Source of the DNA: Paenibacillus sp. A3
Lineage (GTDB): Bacteria > Bacillota > Bacilli > Paenibacillales > NBRC-103111
DNA length: 64,000 nt
Direction: 5' to 3'
Assembly: GCF_001399685.1 (NCBI RefSeq)
Contig: NZ_JTHN01000005.1
Span: 1 to 64,000 of the forward strand
How positions within the stretch are numbered: the stretch's first letter is position 1; the number at the start of each line of letters is the position of its first letter. The notes under the pieces are model-generated. The model had not been told where the DNA came from. It did not search any database and saw nothing but the letters and a program-made list of their open reading frames with translations. Both the position numbers and the translations under genes were made by a program. Shown here one piece after another: positions 1-7,742 of this stretch.

Positions 1-93
1 TTTATCAGCTACGGAGGAAGCTCGCTGCTCACCAATATGGTTGCGCTCGGTCTTGTTTTAAGCGTTAAAATTCATCAGGGTCCGTTCGAATGA
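1..93 (+). CDS. C-terminal end of an FtsW/RodA/SpoVE-family protein (partial)
   Basis: Thirty codons from the window edge to a TGA read FISYGGSSLLTNMVALGLVL followed by a short charged tail. The FISYGGSSLL block is the conserved last periplasmic loop and final membrane helix of SEDS-family peptidoglycan glycosyltransferases (FtsW, RodA, SpoVE), which polymerise lipid II with a partner class B penicillin-binding protein. Only the C-terminus is present, so which SEDS member it is cannot be decided. The following two-component operon and its promoter begin about 30 bp after the stop. Confidence 0.85.
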   Translation, partial: FISYGGSSLLTNMVALGLVLSVKIHQGPFE

Positions 94-99
94 GGCGCT

Positions 100-157
100 T
101 CTTCACCTGATTTGCACCGGATCTGCATTTTATCTTCACTTTTTCCTATTATTCTTT
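100..157 (+). promoter_or_regulatory. Promoter/operator of the two-component operon (copy 1 of a shared block)
   Basis: From 120 the sequence GATCTGCA-TTT-ATCTTCA leads into a pyrimidine run and TATTAT (147-152), a good -10 box. Nearly the same block, with identical spacing, lies at 2785-2820 before the deacetylase operon. No good TTGACA-like -35 is present; the conserved ATCTTCA repeats sit where one would be. That is typical of promoters activated by OmpR-family regulators binding direct repeats. Confidence 0.5.
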
Positions 158-185
158 CTTGAAGCGGAGTCTGGAGGGGAATAGA

Positions 186-899
186 ATGATAGGGACAACG
201 ATGGCAATAGGAGAGCAATCGATGCACAGAACGATATTAATTGTAGAAGATGAGCCTATTTTACGGGAAATTATGAAGGATTATTTCATCAACGAAGGCT
301 TTGATGTGCTGGAAGCAGGGGACGGGAAAGAAGCGCTGTCGCTCTTTCAGGAACGCGAAGTGCATTTGATTATTTTGGATATCATGCTGCCGGAGCTGGA
401 CGGCTGGTCCGTGTGCATGCGCATCCGTAAGAGTTCGAATGTTCCTATCATTATGCTGACGGCCCGGGTGGACGAGGACGACACGCTGCTCGGATTTGAG
501 CTGGGTGCGGATGACTATGTGGCTAAGCCGTACAGTCCGCCGATTTTATTGGCAAGAGCGAAACGGCTGCTGGACAGCAGGGGAGTTTGCGAGCCTGCAG
601 GCGATAGGTTGGAGAGCAGCGGCATTGCGGTGCATCTTCCCTCCCGCACCGTTACGGTAGACGGGACGAACTGCAATTTGACGCATACCGAGTTCGAAAT
701 ATTAACGTACTTAATGAAAAATAAAGGGATCGTCATCACGAGAGAGCAGCTTGTTATAAAAATTTGGGGCTATGATTTCGTAGGCGACGACCGTACCGTC
801 AACAGCCACATCCGCAATTTGCGCCACAAATTAGGGGACAAGTCCAAATGCATCGGCACGGTCGTGCGTTCGGGCTATAGATTCGAGGATCACGCATGA
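186..899 (+). CDS. OmpR/PhoB-family response regulator
   Basis: An N-terminal receiver domain carries the acidic pair in ILIVEDEP, the phosphoacceptor Asp in LIILDIMLP (about residue 65 from this start), a Thr in MLTAR and Lys in AKPYSP. A C-terminal winged-helix DNA-binding domain follows (TEFEILTYLMKNKG ... VNSHIRNLRHKLG ... GYRF). The ATG at 186 has a GGAGGGGA ribosome site 5 bp upstream. ATG 222 with AGGAG is an equally credible start and gives the more usual N-terminus; a TTG at 159 is less likely. Its stop overlaps the kinase start (ATGA), so the two are translationally coupled. It probably regulates its own promoter and the deacetylase operon through the shared block. Confidence 0.93.
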   Translation: MIGTTMAIGEQSMHRTILIVEDEPILREIMKDYFINEGFDVLEAGDGKEALSLFQEREVHLIILDIMLPELDGWSVCMRIRKSSNVPIIMLTARVDEDDTLLGFELGADDYVAKPYSPPILLARAKRLLDSRGVCEPAGDRLESSGIAVHLPSRTVTVDGTNCNLTHTEFEILTYLMKNKGIVITREQLVIKIWGYDFVGDDRTVNSHIRNLRHKLGDKSKCIGTVVRSGYRFEDHA

Positions 900-2719
900 A
901 GATCGGCATCGTATCTAAACTGTTTTTGCTGACGACCGCTTTATGCGTGCTTATTCTGACGATCATTTTTGGCGGCCAAGCCTTATTTTTTAAACAATTT
1001 TATGTGTATCAAAAAGAGGAGGATGTAAAGACAGCTCTTCAAGCTTATAAACAGGACTACCTGAAAAATGCCGGAGACGCACAGGCCATGGTGAGGCTTG
1101 AGCAAGATTTTTATCGAAAGCATGGCACCTGGATCACGGCATTGGACGCCATGGGCAATTTGATATATAAGGACGATTTTTACATGGAGGTCCGCTTGGG
1201 ACGCTCTACTGAAACACCCGCCCTTTCCGGCAAAACGATGACCATCCCGCTGTACAGTGTCATGAATGTGGAGGATTTCAGTAAAGACATTCCGTTTCTT
1301 GAACCATTTATTAAAGAGGGGCGGCCGATTGCTATAGAAGGCATCATGGTGAAAAACCAGTTGTTTCCGCAGCGGATGGGGCCGAATGTATCCAATCTGA
1401 GAGAGGAAAACCAACTGGAAAATCAGCAGCTGGTGAAGAAGGAGTATGAAGTCGTCTCCCGGTTCGAGAATGCGAACAAGTATCGTGAAAAGTATCCCAC
1501 CGATCTTGTCACCGGAACGATTACCAAAGTCGAGACACCGGAAGGGACGGGAATTTCGCGCTATACGAACCATTTGTTTCTGGAACGGGTCAAAGCTTTT
1601 CAAGCGGATCTTCTTTACGGAGACTATGATGGCGATTCGAACGCGAATCGGATCATGAATTATGAAGAAAACCATGTGAATTACAAAATATTCGTGGACC
1701 GTATCGAAGATCCGGCAGGGAATCCCACATACATTTTCGCGATGACGTCACTGCAGCCTGTAGATGAGGCCGCGGGGGTGATGCAGGATTACTATGTGTA
1801 CATCATTATCGCCACACTGCTGCTCGTGCTGCTGGCTTCGTTCTATTATTCCCGCGGGATTGCCCGTCCTTTGCTGCGCATCAACCATACGACGAGAAAG
1901 ATTGCGGACCTGGACTTTTTCGAAAAAATTCCGATCACAACCAAGGATGAGATCGGCGACCTGTCCCGCAATATTAACGAGCTATCCGACCGGCTGCATT
2001 CCTACATCGCACAGCTGCAGCAGGATATCGAGAAAGAAAAGCAGCTGGAGCATACGAGGAAAGAATTTATTTCCGGCGTATCGCACGAATTGAAGACGCC
2101 GCTTAGCGTGATCCAAAGCTGTCTTTCGATTTTGAGGGACGGGGTGGCAAGCCACAAGAGAGACCACTATTTCGCCGCCATGGAGAACGAAGTGAAGAAG
2201 ATGGATCTGCTGATCGTCGATATGCTCGATCTGGCAAAATACGAGTCGGGGACGTATAAGATGAAGATGGATTCGTTCGCGATCGATGCCGTCATCGGGC
2301 AGGTATGCGAGAAGCTAGCCATCGAAATCGAGCAAAAGCAATTGCAGCTGCACCTCCGGCTGTCCCCGGCTGTCGTGGTTGCCAATCAGCATCGGATCGA
2401 ACAGGTGGTCGTCAATTTCTTGACCAACGCCATTCGGCATACGCCGGAACGAGAATCCATTTACGTCTCGACCGTCGAAGAGCGCGATACGGTGATGATC
2501 CGTATTGAAAATAAAGGGGCGTCCATCCCGGACGAGCATCTGGAAAAAATCTGGGACCGATTTTACCGCGCAGAGCCTTCCCGTCATCGCTCTACGGGAG
2601 GAACCGGGCTGGGGCTTGCAATCTGCAAAAAAATATTGGAGCTGCACGGGGTATCTTATGGCGTGACCAATACGGCGAACGGCGTGCTGTTCTTTTTCCA
2701 TCTGAATAAGAAAGTGTAG
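896..2719 (+). CDS. Membrane sensor histidine kinase
   Basis: About 607 residues. Helix TM1 lies at about 7-28, followed by a large extracellular sensor region (about 30-300) with no family I recognise. TM2 (about 300-320) leads into a HAMP linker, a HisKA domain with phosphoacceptor His397 in GVSHELKTPL, and a HATPase_c domain (N-box NFLTNAIRHTP, F-box WDRFYR, G-box GGTGLGLAI). The start overlaps the regulator stop by 4 bp, so they form a cognate pair. The position between a SEDS glycosyltransferase and an envelope-modification operon suggests a cell-surface signal, which is inference from context. An intrinsic terminator overlaps the stop codon. Confidence 0.95.
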   Translation: MKIGIVSKLFLLTTALCVLILTIIFGGQALFFKQFYVYQKEEDVKTALQAYKQDYLKNAGDAQAMVRLEQDFYRKHGTWITALDAMGNLIYKDDFYMEVRLGRSTETPALSGKTMTIPLYSVMNVEDFSKDIPFLEPFIKEGRPIAIEGIMVKNQLFPQRMGPNVSNLREENQLENQQLVKKEYEVVSRFENANKYREKYPTDLVTGTITKVETPEGTGISRYTNHLFLERVKAFQADLLYGDYDGDSNANRIMNYEENHVNYKIFVDRIEDPAGNPTYIFAMTSLQPVDEAAGVMQDYYVYIIIATLLLVLLASFYYSRGIARPLLRINHTTRKIADLDFFEKIPITTKDEIGDLSRNINELSDRLHSYIAQLQQDIEKEKQLEHTRKEFISGVSHELKTPLSVIQSCLSILRDGVASHKRDHYFAAMENEVKKMDLLIVDMLDLAKYESGTYKMKMDSFAIDAVIGQVCEKLAIEIEQKQLQLHLRLSPAVVVANQHRIEQVVVNFLTNAIRHTPERESIYVSTVEERDTVMIRIENKGASIPDEHLEKIWDRFYRAEPSRHRSTGGTGLGLAICKKILELHGVSYGVTNTANGVLFFFHLNKKV

Positions 2720-2740
2720 AACTTCGGTTCTGCACTTTTT
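2711..2740 (+). terminator. Intrinsic terminator after the histidine kinase
   Basis: AAAGTG.AGAAC and GTTCT.CACTTT pair around a TTCG tetraloop and run into a T tract. The left arm includes the end of the kinase gene. Confidence 0.9.
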
Positions 2741-2774
2741 TTGTGTGCTTGCAGCGCTTGCTATTCTTTAACTC

Positions 2775-2820
2775 ATCTGAATGCGATCTGCACTTCATCT
2801 TCATCTCTCTCTATTAATCT
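2775..2820 (+). promoter_or_regulatory. Promoter/operator of the deacetylase/O-acetylation operon (copy 2 of the shared block)
   Basis: GATCTGCA-CTT-ATCTTCA at 2785-2803, then a CT-rich run and TATTAA (2812-2817) as the -10 box. It matches the block at 120-157 almost base for base with the same spacing, and a CTGA..TGC segment upstream is also partly shared. It contains tandem CTTCAT repeats. Likely target of the response regulator encoded just upstream (inference). Confidence 0.5.
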
Positions 2821-2846
2821 ATCGATAGAGAGAGGAGATGGATGGA

Positions 2847-3629
2847 GTGGGAAGCAGGAAAAGAGCAAAAAGATGGGGCTTCATACTGGCTGCTGCAGGG
2901 CTGCTGTTCTTCGGGCTGTCGGAGTTGCCGGTCCTTCCTGAAAAGGAGGTCCCGAAATCCGACGGAGTCCCTGTGGCTGCGAAAGCGTCAGCAGCGGCTG
3001 CCGATGACCGGCAGAAAGGGAAAGTCGTCTACTTAACGTTTGACGACGGACCGAGCGAGTGGACGGGGGAGTTTCTGGACGTCCTGAAGCAGAATAACAT
3101 TAAGGCGACGTTCTTCATGCAGGGGAGCAATTTAAAACACGCCAATTTGCAGGACCATGTGAAACGAGCCGTGCGGGAAGGGCATTACGTCGGCGCTCAC
3201 AGCATGACGCACCAATATAAGAAGCTGTATGAAGAGAAGCGATTCGTGCCGGAGATGAAGCAAACGTTGTCGCTCATCCACCAGATTACGGGCGAGAATC
3301 CGCATTTGGTGCGCCCGCCGTACGGTTCGGCGCCGGGATTAAACGATAAGCGCCTCCGCGATCAAATTGTGCAAGCGGGAATCAAGGTGTGGGACTGGAC
3401 TATTGATTCGAACGATTGGAAGCTCAAGGGCCACCCGAGCGAGATCGTCGACAACATCAAGAAGCAGACGAAGGCGGATCTGGAAGTCGTGCTCATGCAC
3501 GAAAAGCCGCAAACGCTGCAAGTGCTGCAGGAAATCATCGATTTTTATAAGCAAAAGGGCTACAAGTTCGCCGTCTATGACGAAACGAAGCATTTTCACC
3601 TGAATTTCATGAAGGATCATCGCTTGTAA
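2847..3629 (+). CDS. Polysaccharide deacetylase (NodB homology), membrane-anchored or secreted
   Basis: A short basic N-terminus and one hydrophobic helix (signal anchor) precede a NodB/CE4 domain. The domain shows the metal and catalytic motif TFDDGPS, the zinc site HSMTH, and RPPYGS. These enzymes remove N-acetyl groups from peptidoglycan or other GlcNAc-type glycans outside the membrane. The GTG at 2847 is 9 bp after AGGAG; the in-frame ATG at 2838 abuts that ribosome site and is less likely. It is first gene of an operon with an SGNH lipoprotein, MBOAT, DHHW protein and DUF4358 lipoprotein, so de-N-acetylation and O-acetylation of one surface polymer are probably coupled. Confidence 0.9.
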   Translation: MGSRKRAKRWGFILAAAGLLFFGLSELPVLPEKEVPKSDGVPVAAKASAAAADDRQKGKVVYLTFDDGPSEWTGEFLDVLKQNNIKATFFMQGSNLKHANLQDHVKRAVREGHYVGAHSMTHQYKKLYEEKRFVPEMKQTLSLIHQITGENPHLVRPPYGSAPGLNDKRLRDQIVQAGIKVWDWTIDSNDWKLKGHPSEIVDNIKKQTKADLEVVLMHEKPQTLQVLQEIIDFYKQKGYKFAVYDETKHFHLNFMKDHRL

Positions 3630-3654
3630 ATCACAAAGGAAAGTGGGAATCGAA

Positions 3655-4335
3655 ATGGAAAATAAAATGGGAAACAAAATGACAGCAATCGTGTTGGCAG
3701 GAGCTATCTCATTAACGTTGGCGGCCTGCGGAAATCAAGAACGGGAGCAGGGCCTGGCCGCTGCGACCCGAGAGAAGGAAGCGGCTGCTGCGACCGCCGA
3801 AGCTTCTTCGTATAAATCGATGTTTAGATCAAGCGTCTTTCTCGGGGATTCGATTACGGAAGGGCTGTCGTTCCACGGAGTGCTGGATGACAAAAATGTG
3901 ATGGGCAAAGCAGGGGCGACCGCGATGTTCGCTTTGGAGGATGTGGGCGACTTGGCCGGACGAAACCCGAAGCATGTTTTCATCCAATTGGGGTCGGACG
4001 ACCTCTTATGGCCTACGGACAATCCCAAGCAATTTTCGCTGACGAACTATGCGAAGCTGATCGGCAAAATCAAGGAAAAGCTGCCGAAAGCCAAAATCAC
4101 GATATTATCGGTCACTCCGGTGACGGCGGAGGCGGAGAAGAGCGAGCCCCGCTATAAAAACATTGCGGATTATAATCAAGGCCTGAAGGAACTGGCCGGC
4201 AAGGAAAAGGTGGGCTACACCGATGTATCGCCGATTTTTACGGCTCATCCGGACCTGCACGATACGGACGGCATCCATATGAAGGCCGAATATTATACGC
4301 AGCTGCTGAAGCTTTTGCAGGATCAAGTGAAATAG
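3655..4335 (+). CDS. SGNH/GDSL hydrolase-type lipoprotein
   Basis: The signal peptide ends in the lipobox LAAC, so the protein should be anchored outside the membrane through a diacylglyceryl-cysteine. The mature part has the SGNH blocks: FLGDSITEG (nucleophile Ser), a GSDD block III in place of the usual GxND, and DGIHM with the catalytic Asp and His near the C-terminus. Such proteins accompany MBOAT acyltransferases and transfer or remove O-acetyl groups on extracellular glycans. ATG 3655 is chosen; GTG 3643 is an alternative. It lies 25 bp after the deacetylase and 27 bp before the MBOAT gene. Confidence 0.85.
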   Translation: MENKMGNKMTAIVLAGAISLTLAACGNQEREQGLAAATREKEAAAATAEASSYKSMFRSSVFLGDSITEGLSFHGVLDDKNVMGKAGATAMFALEDVGDLAGRNPKHVFIQLGSDDLLWPTDNPKQFSLTNYAKLIGKIKEKLPKAKITILSVTPVTAEAEKSEPRYKNIADYNQGLKELAGKEKVGYTDVSPIFTAHPDLHDTDGIHMKAEYYTQLLKLLQDQVK

Positions 4336-4362
4336 GAGCTTCCGGCAAGGAGTGAACGGGCA

Positions 4363-5769
4363 TTGGTATTCAGCAGTCTGATCTTTCTGTTTTTGTTTCT
4401 GCCATTGACGCTCTTGGTTTATTATGTGTCGCCTTCCGGACTTCGGAATGCCGTGCTGCTTTGCGTCAGTCTCGTGTTTTATGCCTGGGGAGAGCCCGTC
4501 TATATCGTCATCATGGTCTTTTCTACGCTATTCGACTATGCGAACGGGCTGCTGATCGACAAGTACAGAAGCCGCAAAGGTGTCGCCAGAACGATATTCA
4601 TCGGCTCTATCGCCGTCAATTTGGGGATTCTCGGCTTCTTCAAATATTATGGCTTCCTCGTGGACAATCTCAACCACCTGTTCGGCTTATCGATTCAGGC
4701 GGCCGCGCTCCCGCTTCCGGTCGGCATCTCGTTCTATACGTTTCAGACGATGTCTTACGTGGTGGACGTGTATCGGGACAAAATCTCGGCGCAGCGCAAC
4801 CTGCTGTCGTTCGGCGCCTATATTACGATGTTCCCGCAGCTTGTTGCGGGTCCGATCGTCAAGTACGGCGATATTGCGCATCAGCTCGCGGACCGGAGCG
4901 TGACGCTGGACCGGTTCGGCGAAGGAGCGGAGCTGTTCGTCAGAGGGCTTGCCAAAAAAGTGCTTCTGGCCAACAACATCGGGCTGCTGTGGGCAGGGGT
5001 GAAAGCGACGCCCGCGGACGAGTTGACCGTGGCTTCCGCCTGGCTCGGCATCATCGCCTTTACGTTTCAAATTTATTTCGATTTCAGCGGCTATTCGGAT
5101 ATGGCTCGCGGTCTCGGCAAAATGCTCGGGTTTGATTTTATGGAAAACTTCAACTATCCGTATATTTCCAGAAGCGTTACGGAATTTTGGCGCAGGTGGC
5201 ACATTTCGTTAGGCTCCTGGTTTCGGGAGTACGTGTATATTCCGCTTGGCGGTAATCGGATGGGCATGCTGAATCAATTCCGAAATTTGCTGGTCGTATG
5301 GTTTTTAACCGGATTATGGCATGGGGCGAGCTGGAATTTCGTCGTCTGGGGCATGTATTTCGGGTTCTTCGTCACGGCCGAAAAGCTGTTTTTGTTAAGA
5401 TGGCTGCAAAATAAACCCCGCTTTGTCGGGCATGCGTATACACTTGTGATCGTCATGGTCGGCTGGGTGTTTTTCGAGTTCGAGAAGCTATCGGCAGCCA
5501 CCGCATATATCGGAACGATGCTCGGTTTCGGGGCGCATGGTTTCGCGGACAACCGCACATGGTACGATTTGTCGGCGAATCTCGTCTTGTTGATCGTATT
5601 GGTTTTATGCTCGACTCCGTTTCCGAGTAAAGTTTTGTCTTGGCTTACTGAAAGGTTCCAAAAGACAGGCGTTATCGCCGCTCCTGCGGTTTATTTCGTC
5701 TTGCTGTTTCTGTCCACGGCATATTTGATCAATGCCACCTACAACCCTTTCCTCTACTTTAGATTTTGA
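4363..5769 (+). CDS. MBOAT-family membrane O-acyltransferase (AlgI/PatA/DltB type)
   Basis: A 468-aa polytopic membrane protein starting MVFSSLIFLFLFLPL, the typical MBOAT N-terminus. It holds the conserved GPIVKYGD loop, a FWRRWHISLG block, and the active-site His in FLTGLWHGASWNF. MBOATs pass an acetyl group from cytoplasmic acetyl-CoA across the membrane to an extracellular acceptor. The TTG start has an AAGGAGTG ribosome site 8 bp upstream. The gene overlaps or nearly overlaps the following DHHW gene, and with the SGNH lipoprotein it forms an AlgI/AlgJ-like acetylation set. The acceptor polymer is not shown by the sequence. Confidence 0.95.
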   Translation: MVFSSLIFLFLFLPLTLLVYYVSPSGLRNAVLLCVSLVFYAWGEPVYIVIMVFSTLFDYANGLLIDKYRSRKGVARTIFIGSIAVNLGILGFFKYYGFLVDNLNHLFGLSIQAAALPLPVGISFYTFQTMSYVVDVYRDKISAQRNLLSFGAYITMFPQLVAGPIVKYGDIAHQLADRSVTLDRFGEGAELFVRGLAKKVLLANNIGLLWAGVKATPADELTVASAWLGIIAFTFQIYFDFSGYSDMARGLGKMLGFDFMENFNYPYISRSVTEFWRRWHISLGSWFREYVYIPLGGNRMGMLNQFRNLLVVWFLTGLWHGASWNFVVWGMYFGFFVTAEKLFLLRWLQNKPRFVGHAYTLVIVMVGWVFFEFEKLSAATAYIGTMLGFGAHGFADNRTWYDLSANLVLLIVLVLCSTPFPSKVLSWLTERFQKTGVIAAPAVYFVLLFLSTAYLINATYNPFLYFRF

Positions 5770-5786
5770 AGAGAGTGATCTTATTT

Positions 5787-6935
5787 ATGCACAAGTACCG
5801 TAAACGATCGCAATCGATTATCGCTATGCTGCTCTTGTTATTTCTCGGAGGCGTGCTGATTGTAAATCTGTGCAAGCCAAGCGCACCGTTTTCGGAAGCG
5901 GAAAACCGAAGCTTGGAGCAGCTTCCGAAGCTGTCGTTGCACAGCCTCGTTTCGGGAAAATTTACTTCCGGCTTTGAGAAATATATCTCCGATCAATTTA
6001 TGGCCAGAGATTTCTGGATCGGCGTCAAATCCGATACGGACCAGGCGATGGGGAAGAAGGAGAGCAACGGGGTCTACCTCGGGAAGGACGGCTATTTGAT
6101 TCAAAAATTTACCCCGCCTGTTGATGGGGATTTGGAAATGAAAGTAAATGCGGTCCATTCGCTAGCTAAGGCAGCGCCCGGACTGCGCACGTTCGTCATG
6201 CTCGTACCTATCGCCGCCAGCGTGCTTGCGGATAAGCTTCCGGACTACGCCCCGGCCGGCGAGGAGCTGGCGTATCTCGATCAAGTGAAGCGGTCGCTCC
6301 AACGGGATATTCGCTTTGTCGACGTGTATCCCGCGCTTCATGCGCAGCGGGAACGGTCCGTTTACTATAAAACCGATCACCATTGGACGACAAGAGGCGC
6401 ATTCTACGCTTATCTGGAGCTTAGCAAGCGGATGGGGCTGACCCCGAAGAAGGAAGAGGATTTTACGATCCGCCAAGTGACGGACGAGTTCTACGGTTCG
6501 CTGTATTCGAAAAGCGGCTTCAGACATGTCGAGCCCGACCGCATCGAGCTTTATATGCCGAAGGCAGGCGGGAGCTGTACCGTAGAGTACGTCGAAGAGG
6601 GGCGAACCTCGGATTCCATGTATGCGATGGACAATCTCGGCAAGAAGGACAAGTACACGGTATTTTTCGACGGCAATCATTCGTTCATCCAAATCACGAC
6701 GGGCCTTCGCAACGGAACGAAATTGCTGGTGGTCAAGGATTCGTATGCCAACAGCCTCATTCCTTTTCTAACTGGGCATTTCAGCGAAATTTATGTCGTC
6801 GATCCGAGATATTACGAGAAGGACTTGAAGGCGCTCATTCAAGAACGTCAAATCCGTGACGTGCTGCTGCTGTATAACGCCAATACGTTTTTTGAAGATC
6901 CGTCGTTGCACCAACTGGCTGAGCCGACGGAATGA
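5787..6935 (+). CDS. DHHW-family (AlgX/AlgJ-like) extracellular O-acetyl transfer protein
   Basis: One N-terminal signal-anchor helix is followed by an extracellular SGNH-like domain with the family's signature TDHHWTTRG and, later, VVKDSYANSLIPFL, which carries the Ser of the catalytic set. AlgX/AlgJ-type proteins receive acetyl groups exported by the MBOAT partner and place them on the glycan. ATG 5787 is used. A TTG at 5766 would overlap the MBOAT stop (TTGA) and gives a longer basic N-terminus, so coupled translation from there is possible. Confidence 0.88.
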   Translation: MHKYRKRSQSIIAMLLLLFLGGVLIVNLCKPSAPFSEAENRSLEQLPKLSLHSLVSGKFTSGFEKYISDQFMARDFWIGVKSDTDQAMGKKESNGVYLGKDGYLIQKFTPPVDGDLEMKVNAVHSLAKAAPGLRTFVMLVPIAASVLADKLPDYAPAGEELAYLDQVKRSLQRDIRFVDVYPALHAQRERSVYYKTDHHWTTRGAFYAYLELSKRMGLTPKKEEDFTIRQVTDEFYGSLYSKSGFRHVEPDRIELYMPKAGGSCTVEYVEEGRTSDSMYAMDNLGKKDKYTVFFDGNHSFIQITTGLRNGTKLLVVKDSYANSLIPFLTGHFSEIYVVDPRYYEKDLKALIQERQIRDVLLLYNANTFFEDPSLHQLAEPTE

Positions 6936-6958
6936 GCTGATGAGGAGGGGGGAGAACG

Positions 6959-7468
6959 ATGTTAAGATTGTTTGCAGTTGTGAATAGGAAGCGTGTGATC
7001 CTGCTCTTGGCGATTACGGTCGTTTTCGCCGCCGTTATGTCAGGATGCTCCGGCAAACAGGAAGGTGTCCGCAACGATGTGACGGCCGGCGAGCTGGGAC
7101 AACGCCTGAAGCAAGCAGTGAAGCTGGATGAGCTGAAGCAGCGGGACAAGGAGGCGCTCCAGCGGCTGTATCGTCTTGGCGACGACGAAGTCGAGGACTT
7201 CGTCCTGTACACGGCCGCGTCGAATGTGAAAGCGGACGAAGTGGCTGTCATTCAAGCGAAGGATGCGGCCCAAGCGGAACGCGTCAAGCAAAACGTATCG
7301 AAAAGAATCGATGCGCAGACGGCGAAATTTAAAGACTACCGCCCGGAGGAGTACGGTTTAATCCAAAAGCATGTCTTGAAGAGAGACGGCTGCTTTGTTC
7401 TATTCGCGGTCTCGAAGGACGCCGACCGTTTGGAACAAGTATTCGACGATGCTCTTCGTCGGGATTGA
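6959..7468 (+). CDS. DUF4358 lipoprotein
   Basis: The signal sequence ends in a lipobox-like VMSGC. The mature domain of about 140 residues matches the DUF4358 pattern (LYRLGDDEVEDFVLYTA...ADEVAVIQAKD...VKQNVSKRID). DUF4358 genes commonly follow MBOAT and DHHW genes in Firmicutes; the biochemical role is unknown. A very strong ribosome site (AGGAGGGG) precedes ATG 6959. It is last gene of the envelope operon, 23 bp after the DHHW gene. The reading frame continues open past the TGA (see the next entry). Confidence 0.8.
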   Translation: MLRLFAVVNRKRVILLLAITVVFAAVMSGCSGKQEGVRNDVTAGELGQRLKQAVKLDELKQRDKEALQRLYRLGDDEVEDFVLYTAASNVKADEVAVIQAKDAAQAERVKQNVSKRIDAQTAKFKDYRPEEYGLIQKHVLKRDGCFVLFAVSKDADRLEQVFDDALRRD

Positions 7469-7576
7469 GTTCATACCTATACGCTGACCGCTCAAGCCAG
7501 CCTGTCTGCTGGTGGTCCGATTATCGATTTCACCGTTACTTATAGGGAAATCGACGTAGTCGTGGAATCTGCTTAA
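7469..7576 (+). pseudogene. Short orphan coding fragment in frame with the preceding gene
   Basis: Directly after the TGA of the DUF4358 gene, the same frame stays open for 35 codons and ends in TAA. It reads ...YTLTAQASLSAGG, then PIIDFTVTYREID and VVVESA, which looks like a beta-rich protein C-terminus. No start codon or ribosome site serves it. I read it as the remnant of another secreted protein left between the operon and its terminator; stop readthrough is a less likely alternative. Confidence 0.3.
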
Positions 7577-7588
7577 CTTATGATCAAG

Positions 7589-7630
7589 CTTGCCTTTCTG
7601 TAGAACATCCTACCGGAAGGCAAGTTTTTT
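7589..7630 (+). terminator. Intrinsic terminator ending the envelope operon
   Basis: CTTGCCTT and AAGGCAAG pair, with a further short CTAC/GTAG pairing inside, followed by six T. It lies 13 bp after the orphan fragment and about 110 bp before the next gene. Confidence 0.85.
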
Positions 7631-7742
7631 GTTTAGGCTTATGCGCCTTCTCATTCGTCCACACGGTGCGCAGCGTCTTTTAATATGTTAGGAAGGATGA
7701 TACTTATCCGCATGCATCTTAAACCACTGGAGGAGAGAAAAG

